64,000 nucleotides of DNA. It comes from CAITWD01 sp963842065. GTDB taxonomy: Bacteria > Actinomycetota > Thermoleophilia > Miltoncostaeales > Miltoncostaeaceae. The number at the start of each line of letters is the position of its first letter. Position 1 is the stretch's first letter. Under the pieces are notes generated by a model. The model searched no databases, was not told the DNA's origin, and worked only from the letters and a program-made list of their open reading frames with translations. Where the stretch lies: contig CAWJEW010000003.1 of NCBI GenBank assembly GCA_963842065.1, positions 1 through 64,000 of the forward strand. Reading direction: 5' to 3'. Of the stretch, positions 1-9,366 are shown piece by piece. Made by a program: the position numbers and the translations under genes.

Positions 1-95
1 ATCGGTGCTGAGACGGCCCGCAACCGCGCGGGGGTTGCATTGACGGAACGCGCTTGTGGCCGCGACCAGCGGAACCGTGCCAGGAGCGGTCGGGT

Positions 96-200
96 CTATG
101 TCTTCTTGGCGTAGGTCTCCATGCTCGTGAAGTCCACGTGGATGCAGGCTTCACCGCCCAATACCCAGGCGTCATGCCCGGGTATCGCAAACTTCCCTCC
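96..200 (-). pseudogene. possible cupin-like C-terminal fragment
   Basis: The minus strand is open up to a stop at 96. The last ~34 residues read FAIPGHDAWVLGGE...HVDFTSMETYAKKT, which resembles the end of a small cupin (a P-x-x-HDAWV strand followed by HVDF). Nothing upstream in the same frame looks like the rest of the domain, so this would be a truncated remnant. It could equally be a chance open frame. Confidence 0.25.
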
Positions 201-477
201 CCGCGAACGTCGAGGCGCCTGCGACATTTCACGGGGCCATTTCTTCCTTCCCCTCAACGCGATCAGGGGATAAGGAAGTCGACGAAACCCGGACACGCTC
301 GGCTGAAAGCTGCGAAGCGCAAGACGGCGAACCTGCTCCCGCTCCCGCTGCGAGCGCCGTGGGCGAACCCGGGAGTTCACAAGCCCCGGTCTTCCGAACC
401 GAGCGAGCCACAGGGCGACCGCCTCGCCCTTGTAGTCGGGAGTATTATGAACGTCGCGCACCACTGAGGAGGGGCGC
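201..477. other. intergenic region upstream of nfeD
   Basis: I see no gene here. The stretch holds repeat copy 1 (250-293) and ends with GAGGAGG just before the ATG of the nfeD-like gene at 478, a strong ribosome binding site. Confidence 0.5.
250..293 (+). repeat. 44-bp palindromic repeat, copy 1
   Basis: An imperfect palindrome (CCCCTCAACGCGATCAGGGG) is followed by a conserved tail ending GTCGACGAAACCCGGA. The same unit recurs at 2149-2192 and 22240-22283 in the same orientation. All three copies lie between genes. It is REP-like. Confidence 0.85.
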
Positions 478-966
478 ATGTGGATCGACGCCGCTATCCT
501 GATCGGCCTGGTTGTTGTCGCCTTGCTGGTCGGCGCCCACTTGGGGCCGCACGTCCACATCGGCGCGGGCGGGTTGGGTATCCTCGCCGCCGCCTGGCTC
601 ATGTTCATGGCCGTCGTCGGGGGGTCGGCGACACTGTTGTGGGCGCTGCTGAGTATCGTCGTCGTCGTCTCGGCGGCTGCCCTGGTCATGGGCTGGTACG
701 GCCTTTCAAGACTGCGCACGGTCGAGTACCGCGGCGATCGTCTCGAAGCAGCCGAGGGCCTCGCGGTCGGCGACCTGACCCCCGACGGGCTCGTTCGCGT
801 CCGGGGCGAACAATGGCACGCGACGTCGGTCAACGGGATCGCGCGGGCGGGCACTCGGGTGCAAGTGCTGCGCAGGTCCGGAGTGCGTCTAGAGGTCTGG
901 GCCGAGCACCCGGATGTTCAGGCCTCCGGCCGTGACGTGGGCGGACATGAGGAGGGAAGAACGTGA
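478..966 (+). CDS. NfeD-family membrane protein
   Basis: The 162-residue product has three hydrophobic segments in its first ~75 residues. A short OB-fold-like C-terminal domain follows (about residues 92-145: GLAVGDLTPDGLVRVRGE...VQVLRRSG). This is the usual architecture of NfeD short-form proteins, which partner SPFH/stomatin-like proteins in the membrane. The start is the ATG directly after GAGGAGGGGCGC. The stop overlaps the slipin start by 4 bases (GTGA), so the two genes form a translationally coupled pair, as is typical for nfeD-slipin operons. The role in membrane microdomain organisation is known for the family; the substrate is unknown. Confidence 0.9.
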   Translation: MWIDAAILIGLVVVALLVGAHLGPHVHIGAGGLGILAAAWLMFMAVVGGSATLLWALLSIVVVVSAAALVMGWYGLSRLRTVEYRGDRLEAAEGLAVGDLTPDGLVRVRGEQWHATSVNGIARAGTRVQVLRRSGVRLEVWAEHPDVQASGRDVGGHEEGRT

Positions 967-1949
967 TCGTAGGCATCGTCGTCGGGGTCCTGGTCCTGTT
1001 CATTCTCTTCTCGCTCTGGAGGTCGATCAGGATCGTCCGTGAGTACGAGCGGATCGTGCTCTTCCGCCTGGGTCGGGCCATCGGGCTTCGAGGCCCGGGC
1101 CTCGTCCTCATTAACGCGGTGACCGACAGGGTGTCATGGGTCGACCTCCGCGAGCAGTTCCTCGAAATCGAGTACCAGACGGCGATTACCCAGGACAATG
1201 CCTCCATCTCGATCGATTTCATCATCTTCTACCAGGTCGTCGACCCCGCGATGTCCGTGCTCCGGGTGCAGAACTTCGCGGGGGCTGCGCAGAACGTGGC
1301 CGCCACCACCCTTCGCAGTGTCGTCGGTGACATGCCCCTGGACGATGTGCTTTCCAAGCGCGAGGAGATGAACGCGTCCCTTCGCATCCGCCTCGACGAG
1401 GTCACCGAGCGCTGGGGTGTCAGGGTCACGACCGTGGAGGTCCGGGAAGTGAATCCGCCCAAAGATGTCCTCGAGGCCATGACGCGGCAGATGGCGGCCG
1501 AGCGTACGCGGCGAGCGGCCATCACGGAGGCGCAAGGCCAGAAGCAGGCTGCCATCACGCTTGCCGAGGGCACGAAGCAGGCGGCCATTCTTGCTGCGGA
1601 AGGGGAGCGGCAGTCCACCATCCTCCGAGCGGAGGGACTCGCAGCAGGGCTGGAGAAGATCCTCGTCGTCGGGCGGGGCCTCGATCGCAACACGATGCAG
1701 CTCCAGTACCTCGAGACGCTGAAACAGGTGGGTTCCTCTCCCTCGACCAAGCTGGTCGTACCCTTGGACCTGCTCGGCGGGCTGCTGAACGCGGTGGGGG
1801 GGTCGCTGCCAACGACGGCCACTGCAAGTTCCGGTCCGGCACCAGTCGACGGCGTACCGGTCGTCGGGGCCGGATCGGTGCTCGCCGCGTCTGCCCGAGT
1901 CGATCACGGCGGTGACGCTGAGCCGTCACGGCCCGTGCCTCCCGGGTAG
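963..1949 (+). CDS. slipin / SPFH-domain (stomatin-like) protein
   Basis: The 328-residue product has an N-terminal membrane anchor (about residues 2-18). A prohibitin/SPFH domain follows from IVREYERIVLFRLGR through VEVREVNPPKDVLEAMTRQMAAE, then an Ala/Glu-rich coiled coil (TEAQGQKQAAITLAEGTKQA) and the conserved tail QYLETLKQV. Length and order fit bacterial slipins, which form membrane-bound oligomers with NfeD partners. Translation starts at the GTG at 963, preceded by GAGGAGGGAAGA and overlapping the nfeD stop. The last ~50 residues lie inside the 308-bp duplication whose second copy is at 17595. The tail from about residue 280 (Ala/Gly/Pro-rich) is probably unstructured. Confidence 0.94.
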   Translation: MIVGIVVGVLVLFILFSLWRSIRIVREYERIVLFRLGRAIGLRGPGLVLINAVTDRVSWVDLREQFLEIEYQTAITQDNASISIDFIIFYQVVDPAMSVLRVQNFAGAAQNVAATTLRSVVGDMPLDDVLSKREEMNASLRIRLDEVTERWGVRVTTVEVREVNPPKDVLEAMTRQMAAERTRRAAITEAQGQKQAAITLAEGTKQAAILAAEGERQSTILRAEGLAAGLEKILVVGRGLDRNTMQLQYLETLKQVGSSPSTKLVVPLDLLGGLLNAVGGSLPTTATASSGPAPVDGVPVVGAGSVLAASARVDHGGDAEPSRPVPPG

Positions 1950-2110
1950 GGCGCCGAGGGACTCCTGCAGCTCGATCGCTCGTTGAGCGCTACCGGCAGA
2001 CGCATCGGGAGGATACTCGTGACCACGAGCCAAGCGGCGAGCGCCATAACCCCGATGAAGACATAGCCGTCGTTCGGTGAGAAGAACCGGATTGTGCGAC
2101 CGTGCCGATG
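1803..2110 (+). repeat. 308-bp direct duplication, copy A
   Basis: This stretch is nearly identical to 17595-17901, with a few substitutions and 1-2 base indels. It covers the slipin C-terminal codons and a convergent small membrane-protein gene. Identity stops abruptly at GTGCCGATG (2110), about 40 bp before palindromic repeat copy 2. Confidence 0.9.
1926..2110 (-). pseudogene. truncated copy of a small membrane protein gene
   Basis: This is the counterpart of the intact minus-strand gene at 17772-17987. The translation DGYVFIGVMALAAWLVVTSILPM is recognisable. Small indels relative to the intact copy (around 2083 and 2003) break the frame, and the N-terminal part is missing because the duplication ends at 2110. 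It is therefore non-functional. Confidence 0.75.
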
Positions 2111-2148
2111 TCACACTTTGACCGGTTTCACCTCTGTCTCTCTCCTGA

Positions 2149-2192
2149 CCCCTCAACGCGTTGAGGGGATAAGGAAGTCGACGAAACCCGGA
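2149..2192 (+). repeat. 44-bp palindromic repeat, copy 2
   Basis: This copy has the perfect 20-bp palindrome CCCCTCAACGCGTTGAGGGG followed by the conserved tail to GAAACCCGGA. A CCGGTTTC at about 2122 pairs with the terminal GAAACCCGG and suggests an outer inverted repeat; copy 3 has the same CCGGTTTC upstream. Confidence 0.88.
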
Positions 2193-2553
2193 CGCTTCGG
2201 GGGTGTTGGTCTCTGAGACGAATGGCCGGCGGCCGCCGGCTCCGGCGATGCTCTTGACGAAATGTCGCTCCCGCTTGATTGCGAAGCAATTCTCGCGCGT
2301 CTCGATCCGTCGACGCTTACCGCGGTCATGGCGAGTCTCTTGGGGCCGAAGCGACTCGGCTTGGACTCGGGGTGGGTGCAGTTGTTGTCGATTTGAGATT
2401 GGTCAAGCGACTCTTCCTCGAGGAGTCACTGATTCCGTGACTGGGGCGAGACGAGCGGGTACTCCTGTACTCACGAATGGGTTGTTCTGTCCTCACGAAC
2501 GGGTCGTTCTGTACTTACGAATGGTGCTTCCCGCGGGCGGTGGTGGTTGATGA
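2193..2553. other. long leader region of the surface-protein gene
   Basis: I see no convincing gene. The stretch holds a short inverted repeat near 2418-2442 (GAGTCAC...GTGACT-like) and the three tandem 22-bp units at 2460-2525, so it is probably a regulatory leader. Confidence 0.4.
2460..2525 (+). promoter_or_regulatory. three tandem 22-bp repeats, possible operator array
   Basis: Three units with a 22-base period lie at 2460-2481, 2482-2503 and 2504-2525. They share the core TTCTGTACTCACGAATGGG with 2-4 differences each. They end 40-60 bases before the candidate starts of the surface-protein gene. A period of about two helical turns puts all units on one face of the DNA, which fits a binding site for a cooperative regulator. 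This role is inferred. Confidence 0.55.
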
Positions 2554-2562
2554 TTGGGCTAC

Positions 2563-5144
2563 ATGGCCCAATTGGAGAACCAGATGGCCAGCAGGCCAGC
2601 GAACTCATCCCCGGCGCGATACGTCGCCCTCATCGCTCTGATGATAGTTGCTCTCATAGGGGTCACCATCGGGCTTACCAATGCGACGGTGTTCGCTGCT
2701 AGACCGCCGAAGCCGAAGAGGCTCGCCACACCGATATTCACGCTGAGCCCAGGGGCGAATTCGCTTGCGCTCAACCGGTTTCGTGCAGTCCCGCACGCAT
2801 CCACATACCGCGCCCAGCAGTGCAACGCCGCGGGCGGGGCCTGCAAGCTGGCGGTCACGGTCACGACGGCCGGACGAACGTTCTCAGGGCTTGTCGGTGG
2901 CAGGAAATACACGATCAAGCTGACTGCGATCGGCAACGGCAGGTCGTTTACGAACTCGGCGACGGCCTCGCGCATCAGCGTGCCGCTGATCATTCTCGCG
3001 ACACCCAACTTCAGCCTGACCCCCGGCCCAGGTTTGCTCAGGATCGGCCGCTTTAACCCGGTCCCATATTCGTCGTCATACCGCGCCCAACGGTGCAACG
3101 CGTCCGGGGGGAACTGCCAGAGCGCGGTTGGTCTCACCACCGCGGGACACACCTTCTCCGGACTTGTTGGCGGGACGACCTACGCCATCAAGTTGATGGC
3201 CAACGGCAACCCGTCGGTATACGCAAACTCAGCTGCAGCATCGAGGACCGGCACCCCGGCCGCCACACGGCTTGCCACACCCAGCTTCTCGCTGGCCGTC
3301 GGCCCAGGCTCGGTGACGCTCAACAGCTTCAGCGCCGTGCCGCAACGCGTCGTCGTACAGCGCCCAGCTGTGCGATTCGGCAGGCAACAACTGCCAAGCG
3401 GCGGTGACGGTGTTGACGACGGGCCACGTCTTCACTGGGCTTGTCGGCGGTACGACCTACACCATCCGCCTCACCGCGATCGGCGACGGCACCGCGTACG
3501 CGAATTCGACGACGGTGGTCCTGGCAGGCACTCCCGAGCCCACGCCACTCGCGACGCCCAGCTTCTCCCTGATCCCTGGTGGTGGCTCGCTGACGATCAG
3601 CGGCTTAACGATGGTGCCCAATGCGTCCTCGTACGCCGCCCAACTCTGCGATATTGCGGGAAACAACTGCCAGGCACCGATCACGGTGACGACCTCGGGT
3701 TACGCTTTCACCAGCCTGAGCAACGGGACCACCTACACTGTCAAGGTCACCGCGATCGGCGACGGTACGATGTACACGAACTCTGCGGTCGGCTCGCAAA
3801 CGGGAGCGCCGGCCGCCACACCGCTTGCCACACCCAGCTTCTCGCTGGCCGTCGGCCCAGGCTCGGTCACCATCAACAGCTTCACAGCCGTGCCCAACGC
3901 ATCCTCGTACAGCGCCCAGCTGTGCGATTCGGCAGGCAACAACAGCGATCGGCGACGGCACGATGTACACGAACTCTGCGGTCGGCTCGCAAACGGGAGC
4001 GCCGGCCGCCGCACCGCTTGCCACGCCCACCTTTGCGCTGACCCCCGGTCCGGGCTCGCTGACGCTCAACAGTTTCAGCGCCGTGCCGCACGCGTCGTCG
4101 TACTCGGCCCAGCTGTGCGATTCGGCGGGCAACACCTGCCAAGCGGCGGTGACGGTGTTGACGACGGGCCACGTCTTCACTGGGCTTGTCGGCGGTACGA
4201 CCTACACCATCCGCCTCACCGCGATCGGCGACGGTACCGCGTACGCGAGTTCGGTACCGGGTTCGCGAAGCGCAACGACCGGCCCGATCACCGTCGCGCC
4301 GACGGCGACAATTAGTGGCTCGAATACGCAGCTGAATGGCGCTGCCTACGTGGCCATCGCCCCGGATGGCACGATAGCCGTAGGTGACACACCCAGCCCC
4401 AACGGTTCTGTAAGCATTTTCAGTCCAGGAAGCACTGGGAACGTGACGCCATCCGCAGTACTCGATCCTTGCAGTGTTGAAGGCGCTGGCACTCCCGCTG
4501 CCCACTGTTGGCTTGGGTCGGTCAACACGGCGCTCGCATTTGATTCGAGCGGAACCCTCTACGTTTCTCAGACCGAGGGCTACACGGGAGCTGCAATCCT
4601 GGACTACCCCGAGACAGGCTCCGGGTATGGACCATCGTTTGGCACTTTTGGCGCCGGGGGTTATGCAGGCGGGCTTACCGTGACTCCATCAGGAGCGATC
4701 TACTGTACGAGTGTCGGTTATGGCTACCCTGGCATTGGTGTGGGTTCGGTCGCAGCTGGGGGTGTGACGAGCTCCTTCAATTCACCCACCTCAGGCAACG
4801 AGCAGAACTACGGCGAGCTGGCATCCGACGCAAACAACAATTTCTACGCTGTCCAAGGTGCCGGAGTTGTTGAGTTCGCTGCCGGCACAACCAATGTGGT
4901 CCGGACACTCGCAGGACCCAACACAGGCCTGACCTCGCCGGGCCAGATTGCTGTGGACTCAGGCGGGCGGCTCTACGTAGAGAATGGTGCAGGAATCAGC
5001 ATCTTCGCATCGGGAGCCAGCGGCAATGTCGCCCCGATCGCCGTGGTGGATGCTACTGGGGGCATCGCCATCGGTCCCGACGATTCCCTTTATGTTGCTG
5101 CCGGATCCGCAGTGGAGATTTTCGCTCCCCTTTTTGCCCCGTAG
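2563..5144 (+). pseudogene. secreted repeat protein (FN3-like repeats plus propeller-like C-terminus), two frame breaks
   Basis: The N-terminus has a membrane-spanning signal (YVALIALMIVALIGVTIGL) followed by AARPPKPKRLATP. At least five ~80-residue beta-sandwich repeats follow, each reading LATPxFSLxPGxGSL...AVPxASSYxAQLCDxAGxNCQ...GLVGGTTYTIxLTAIGDG, resembling fibronectin type III modules. The last ~270 residues (from about 4310) contain VAIAPDGTIAVGD, ALAFDSSGTLYVSQ and IAVDSGGRLYVENG blades, like an NHL/SMP-30 beta-propeller. The frame is broken at about 3343 (an extra base compared with the other repeats) and at about 3942, where roughly 100 bases of a unit are missing. The second event looks like slippage within the repeat array. 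The likely role is a cell-surface or extracellular protein. The breaks could be real or sequencing errors. Candidate starts are the ATGs at 2554, 2563 and 2584. Confidence 0.75.
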
Positions 5145-5161
5145 CCTGGCGCGGCTTGTCC

Positions 5162-5346
5162 GTTAGTTGAACCGCGAGCAACGCGCACACCGCGCCCCCC
5201 GGTGTCCCGCTCAACCCGACCACGCGGTAGTCGCGCAAGACGTCGTCGCGCAGGAGGCCCTTGAGCACGCCCGCCGTGAATGCCGTATGACTCCCACCCC
5301 CTTGGCAGGCGGTCGCGATGCGTCGTGGGGGATCGGTGGTCGTCAT
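5162..5346 (-). pseudogene. patatin-like phospholipase N-terminal remnant
   Basis: The minus-strand ATG at 5346 begins MTTTDPPRRIATACQGGGSH and continues ...VVGLSGTPGGAVCALLAV. GGGSHTAF is the oxyanion-hole motif. The nucleophile elbow, normally GTSGG, reads GTPGG, so the catalytic serine is replaced by proline. The frame then runs into unrelated sequence shared with the end of the surface-protein gene. This is a ~60-residue dead fragment of a lipid acyl hydrolase. Confidence 0.65.
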
Positions 5347-5536
5347 CGGGGAGCCTTCTCGCGTTCTGTGCTCGACGCGTCGCCCGAGTCCGGCATCAGG
5401 CACAATCCGAGCCTGTTCTGACGGCGTTGCGGACCGGGCCTACCGACCGACCTTGCGTGTGGGATCAGGTTTGAGAGACGGTGTTACGCCCAGCCACGCG
5501 GCGGGAATCGGGTCCCGGATGGGACGCGACGTTGCG

Positions 5537-6191
5537 TCATCCGCACTCGTCCTGGCCTGGCTGGATACGCCCGGTCTCGTACGCGAGCACGACGGCTTGT
5601 ACGCGGTCGGCCGGCACGGCGTTTACCGGCAGCACAGGTAGTGTGGCGTGAGCGAAGCTCTCCCACCAAGCCTTTGTCGTAGCGATCCCGTGGGGCTGAA
5701 GGCCGAGCTTCTCGGAAAGCCGGGCGTGCGTGACCGGGGCGTACCGCAGCCAGGTGTCGAGATCGTCAACTCCAAGCGCCTTGACGTCGCGCCAACGCTC
5801 ATCTCCGCGTTTGCCGCGCGCCCACGCGTCGCGGTCCTTCCAGACATGGGTCGACACGGCGACGTACGTCGCCTGCGTCGTCGGTGTGCCATCAGGGGTG
5901 TCTGTTCGCTCGCTGTAGTCGTCGTCGGCTTTGGCGTTGACGTCTCTGCGCGTCGACAGCTCCCAAAGCGACAAACCTGCCGACACGTTCAACCCGTCGG
6001 TGGTCGCTCGCGCAGTCCCGTCCCAGCCAGAACTGTAAACGCCGACGCCAGAGGCGAAATCGAGCGAGAGCGACGCCCGGCGTCGTCTCCAGGATCAGTT
6101 GTCGGACGAGATCGGGCAGGTCAGCCGGGGCGCCCTGAGAGCGGCCCCAGTGCAGAAGATCGTCGCGATCGGCCAAGCCGAGACGAGCCAT
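5537..6191 (-). pseudogene. N-terminal nuclease-like domain of a large defence-type protein (remnant)
   Basis: The start is the ATG at 6191 after GGAGAGAG. The product reads MARLGLADRDDLLHWGRSQ...LVRQLILETTPGV. After a small insertion near 6050 that shifts frame, it continues GWDGTARATTDGLNVSAGLSLWELST...NAKADDDYSERT...DTWLRYAPVTHARLSEKLGL. The GWDG...WELS...KAxxDY pattern followed by ATYVAVSTHVW and a DLDTWL helix matches my memory of an N-terminal domain found on large NTPase proteins near defence genes (restriction-endonuclease-fold-like). The expected downstream NTPase is absent and the frame ends at 5537. The function is inferred from recalled family layout only. Confidence 0.5.
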
Positions 6192-6302
6192 CAATCTGAG
6201 CTCTCTCCCTGGACAGCAAGCAGCACGGTCCGCATGCACCGCCTGCGACGTGTCACTCACCATCTTACGGTGCCTTCTCGCTTGGGTTGAGCGCGGATTC
6301 AA

Positions 6303-7697
6303 GGCTCTTCGGGCATCGAAGTGAGTGAGCGCGCGCGCTGAACAGGCCGAGATCGGCTTGAGAATCGGTGCCACGCGCAATCCGGTGCTCACCGTAACTT
6401 CACGTCTTCTCACAGAACCGAAGACGGGAGCATCGGATGCGCGTGACCACGCTATTGAAGCGTGTTCTGCGGCTTGGCCGCGGGCGGGTCGTTGGGGTTG
6501 AGCTCGTCGGGGAGGACGGCGCTGAGCAGGTCGTGGTCGAGGTGGCCCTCCAAGAGCGCCGGGTGATGCGCTGCTCCGGCTGCGCGATGCGGGTGCGCAC
6601 CGCCTACGACAGCCGGCTGGTGACGTGGCGGCATCTGGATCTGGGCCGAGTCCGGTGCGCCATCCGCTGCCAGCTGCGGCGCCTGGAGTGTCCGACGTGT
6701 GGGGTGCGCAACGAATCCGTCCCGTGGGCCAGAGCCGGATCCCGCTTCACCCGGGCCTTCGAGGACACCTGCGTGTGGCTCGTCAAGGCCGCGCCCAAGT
6801 CCACAGTGGCAGCACTCATGCGCGTCGACTGGCACACGGTCGGCCGGATGATCGAGCGGGTCGTCGCCGAGCACGTCGCCCAGCGTGACGGCGACGGCTT
6901 GGATGGCCTTACCCGAATCGGGATTGACGAGCTCGCTTACCGCAAAGGGCACCGCGACCTGACCTGCGTGAGCGACCATGACTCGGGCGAGCTCGTCTGG
7001 GCGGCCCCGGGCCGCAGCCAGATGACCCTCGAGGCCTTCTACACCGCGCTCGGGCCCGAGCGGCGCCGGCATCTGGAGGCAGTGTCGCTCGACCTCAAAC
7101 AGCGGCTGGATCACCGCCACGCGCACCCACGCCCCGGGCGCACGCATCTGTGCGGACCCCTTCCATGTGATCAAGCTGGCCGCAGACGCCCTTGAGCGGG
7201 TGCGCCGAGATGCCTGGCAGCGGCTTCGCGAGGAGGATCCCGCACGTGCGGCCTGGATCAAGGGGACGCGGTTCGCCGTACGCCGCCGGGCATCGCACCT
7301 GCGCCACGGCGATCGGACGATCCTCGATGCCTTGGAGCGTGACAACCACGCCATCTACCAGGGCTGGCTCCTGGTCGAGCAGCTCAAGCGGCGTCTACGA
7401 GGCCGACTGCGCCGCCGATGCGCATGAGCTTCTCGATGAATGGATCCTTGCGGCCTTGGGCAGCGATCTTGACCCGTTCATCACCTGCGCACTCACCATC
7501 GACGCCCACCGCGATCTGGTCGTCAACGCGATCACCGAGCGCCTGTCGAACGCGCGCCTTGAGGGGATGAACTCCACCGTGCGCCTGCTCAGCCACCGGG
7601 CCCGCGGCTACCGCAGGCTGCAATCGCTCATGGCAATGATCACCCTCGTGTGCGGGCGGATTCCGGTGAAGTTACCCACCTAAACCCCCGAAGAGCC
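6303..7697 (+). mobile_element. ISL3-family insertion sequence
   Basis: This 1395-bp element has ends GGCTCTTCGGGCATC (left) and ...CCCCCGAAGAGCC (right), sharing an 11-bp terminal inverted repeat of ISL3 type. It contains one transposase gene. The flanks GGATTCAA and TCGTTATG do not match, so no 8-bp target duplication remains. The two 214-bp MITEs at 37458 and 50015 share 14 bp with each end of this element. Confidence 0.88.
6437..7683 (+). pseudogene. ISL3-family transposase, frameshifted
   Basis: It starts MRVTTLLKRVLRLGRGRVVG. The N-terminal zinc-finger pattern is RCSGCAMRVRT...LECPTCGVRNESVPWAR (about residues 45-95). The DDE core follows with IGIDELAYRKGH and, in another frame, ICADPFHVIKLAADALERVRRD and then LEGMNSTVRLLSHRARGYRR. 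The frame shifts at about 7096 and about 7395 split the protein across three frames, so this copy is probably inactive. Concatenated, the length (~410 residues) is normal for the family. Confidence 0.85.
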
Positions 7698-7898
7698 TCG
7701 TTATGGCCGTCCTTACTTGGGGAACGGACCAGGAAGTTCAGATCCCTCGAACCACGCTCGATCAGATCGTCAGGAGGCCCCGCTGGATCGTCGTCATGGT
7801 GACCGCGGAGTGCACCCTCGCTGGCGACCAGTCTGGCACTTCCGCGCTGCAGTGGTCCAAGCCTCTCGACGACATGAGAGCACCGCTCCTTCGCGAGG

Positions 7899-8040
7899 GT
7901 GAACCCGGCAGGCCTCGAGGATCGACGTGGCGGACTCGACCCGGTGTTGCACCGGGTCGCTCTCGACCGGGTCTTGCCGCTGATCGGCGACACGCCGGCC
8001 GAGTCACTGACGCCGGCCGACGCCGCCGAAGCGATCGCCG
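7899..8040 (+). pseudogene. possible tyrosine-recombinase N-terminal fragment
   Basis: The reading DRRGGLDPVLHRVALDRVLP followed by LIGDTPAESLTPADAAEAIAV resembles the SAM-like core-binding domain of phage-type integrases (helix, then LIGDxPxxxLTPADV). It is only ~45 residues and stops where the convergent citrate synthase gene ends. No catalytic RHRY domain is present. It could be coincidence. Confidence 0.28.
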
Positions 8041-9366
8041 TCAGGAAGGCGAGACGCCGACCGAGGGGGACGGTCCGTCCAGGTGCCGCTCTGGGTTGCC
8101 GACGTAGACCTGGCGGGGGCGCGAGATCTTCTGCTCGGGATCCGAGACGCCCTCCTCCCACTGGGTCAACCAGCCGGGCATCCTCCCGATGGCGAAGAGC
8201 ACCGGGAACATCTCGACCGGGAAGCCCATGCTCTGGTAGATGATGCCGGAGTAGAAGTCGACGTTCGGGTACAGCTTGTGCTCGATGAAGTACTCGTCGA
8301 CGAGGGCGACCCTCTCCAGCTCGAGGGCGATGTCGAGGAGCGGGTTGCGGCCGGTCACTTCGAAGACTTCGTCGGCGATGTGCTTGATGATCTTCGCCCG
8401 GGGGTCGAAGTTCTTGTAGACGCGGTGCCCGAAGCCCATGAGGCGCAGCTCGCCGCGCCTGACCCGGGCGACGTAGTCGGGGATGTTGTCCACCGAGCCG
8501 ATCTCAGCCAGCATTCGGAGCACCTGCTCGTTGGCGCCGCCGTGCAACGGCCCGTACAGTGCCGCGGCGGCTGCGGCGGCGGCCGTGTAGGGGTCGGTGT
8601 GGGAGCTGCCGACGGCGCGCATCACGCTTGCCGAGCAGTTCTGCTCGTGGTCGGCGTGTAGCATGAACAGCACGTCCAAGGCCCGTTCCAACACCGGGTT
8701 CGGGCGGTAGCGCGCGTCGGACGTCTTCCACATCATGTTCAAGAAGTTGCCGGCGTAGGACAGCTCGCTGTCGGGGTAGGCGTAGGGCCACCCCATGGCG
8801 TGGCGATAGGCGAACGCCGCCAACGTCGGCATCTTGGCGATGAGGCGCACGATCTCCAGGCGCCGCACGTCGGGATCGCCGATGTGCTTGGCCTCGGGGT
8901 AGAAGGTGGAGAGCGCGGCGAGGGTGCTCACCAAGATACCCATCGGGTGGGCGTCGTAGTGGAAGCCGTCGATGAACTTCTTGATGTTCTCGTGGACCAA
9001 GGTGTGGTGGGTCACGAGGTCCACCCAGCGCTTCTTCTCGTCCCTCTCGGGCAGATCGCCGTTGAGCAGCAGGTAGGCGACCTCGAGGAACGAGGACCGC
9101 TCGGCCAGCTCCTCGATCGGGTACCCGCGGTAGCGCAGGATGCCGGCGCCGCCGTCGAGATACGTGATCTGGCTGCGGCACGAGGCCGTGTTCATGAAGC
9201 CCGGGTCGTACGAAAGGAGGCCGAAGTCCTCCTCCGAGGTCTTGATCTGGCGCAAGGCGGTGGCGTGGACGGCACCGTCCTCGATGGGCACCTCGTAGGT
9301 GCGCCCGGTCCGCCGGTCGGTGATCGAAAGTCCTGCTACACCCGTCTCGGACGTGATGGCTGTCAC
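8041..9366 (-). CDS. gltA: citrate synthase
   Basis: This enzyme condenses oxaloacetate and acetyl-CoA to citrate, the entry step of the TCA cycle. About 441 residues is normal for a type-II-like enzyme. Signature segments in order are LRYRGYPIEELAE, DAHPMGIL, MLHADHEQNCSAS, YGPLHGGANEQVLRML (catalytic His), MGFGHRVYKNFDPRA (second His) and YPNVDFYSGIIYQSMG (catalytic Asp), ending RPRQVYVGNPERHLDG. I place the start at the GTG at 9366 (VTAITSET), preceded by GGAGAGGGAG. A GTG at 9411 is also in frame but has no visible ribosome binding site. The gene is intact although insertion sequences sit on both sides. Confidence 0.95.
   Translation of the reverse strand: MTAITSETGVAGLSITDRRTGRTYEVPIEDGAVHATALRQIKTSEEDFGLLSYDPGFMNTASCRSQITYLDGGAGILRYRGYPIEELAERSSFLEVAYLLLNGDLPERDEKKRWVDLVTHHTLVHENIKKFIDGFHYDAHPMGILVSTLAALSTFYPEAKHIGDPDVRRLEIVRLIAKMPTLAAFAYRHAMGWPYAYPDSELSYAGNFLNMMWKTSDARYRPNPVLERALDVLFMLHADHEQNCSASVMRAVGSSHTDPYTAAAAAAAALYGPLHGGANEQVLRMLAEIGSVDNIPDYVARVRRGELRLMGFGHRVYKNFDPRAKIIKHIADEVFEVTGRNPLLDIALELERVALVDEYFIEHKLYPNVDFYSGIIYQSMGFPVEMFPVLFAIGRMPGWLTQWEEGVSDPEQKISRPRQVYVGNPERHLDGPSPSVGVSPS

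Noticed and set aside
96..854. 252-residue minus-strand frame overlapping nfeD
   Set aside because: It is a shadow of the nfeD gene; only its last ~34 residues were kept as a weak cupin-like fragment.
2203..2550. 115-residue open frame before the surface-protein gene
   Set aside because: Arg-rich, no ribosome site, no family resemblance; the tandem 22-bp repeats lie in it, which fits a non-coding leader.
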